Shown: piece by piece, positions 64,000 to 64,000 of the stretch
How positions within the stretch are numbered: the first letter of the stretch is position 1
Layout of the letters: each line of letters starts with the position of its first letter
DNA from: Plectrocnemia conspersa
Lineage: Eukaryota; Arthropoda; Insecta; Trichoptera; Polycentropodidae
Length of the DNA: 64,000 bases
Assembly (NCBI GenBank): GCA_009617715.1
Contig: VTFK01000339.1
Coordinates: 186,001 to 250,000, forward strand
Direction: 5' to 3'
Notes under the pieces: model-generated
Told to the model about the DNA's origin: nothing
Databases searched by the model: none
What the model saw: the letters and a program-made list of their open reading frames with translations, nothing else
Translations under genes and position numbers: made by a program

Positions 64000-64000
64000 G

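Noticed and set aside
1..64000. CRISPR arrays, operons, integrated prophage
   Set aside because: Split genes, U2-type introns and eukaryotic transposons show this is animal nuclear DNA; no regular spacer-repeat array was seen.

Overview
The window is nuclear DNA from an insect. It is very AT-rich, its genes are split by short AT-rich GT-AG introns, and its protein families are insect-like. It also carries remnants of many eukaryotic transposon classes: mariner, Tc1-like, piggyBac-like, hAT, pogo/jerky-like, jockey-like LINEs and an R1/I-type LINE. I cannot fix the order from sequence alone. There are no prokaryotic features, no CRISPR array and no RNA gene I can support.

Layout. About 0.85-12 kb, minus strand: two tandem paralogous genes, each for a small three-LIM-domain protein of the paxillin/leupaxin-like type, with matching exon structure. 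About 12-38 kb: gene-poor, AT-rich DNA with decayed transposons. These include piggyBac-like MITEs, repeated jockey-type 3' ends, two mariner remnants, a pogo/jerky-like transposase, a ZBED5-like hAT transposase and an isolated GC-richer island at 33.6-34.05 kb. At 38.06-39.62 kb sits a GC-rich, 5'-truncated non-LTR retrotransposon flanked by a perfect 14-bp target-site duplication.

About 40.7-56.1 kb, minus strand: two tandem cationic amino acid transporter (CAT, SLC7 type) genes. Most internal exons have identical lengths in the two genes. The downstream copy carries an unusual C-terminal tail of about 475 residues encoded by one exon. The other has a very short tail and probably two alternative first exons.

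About 56.87-62.44 kb, plus strand: a Ddx42-type DEAD-box helicase gene in 11 exons, divergent from the second CAT gene. It is complete except for a one-base A-run frameshift in exon 2. About 63.06-64.0 kb, minus strand: the gene for PYM (partner of Y14 and Mago), with its start codon at the last bases of the window.

The CAT and LIM pairs are local tandem duplications. Ddx42 (spliceosome-associated) and PYM (exon-junction-complex disassembly) both act in mRNA metabolism, but the sequence does not show that they are functionally linked here. Exon coordinates were worked out by hand from splice consensus, phase and family homology. They agree across exon phases but have no transcript support.
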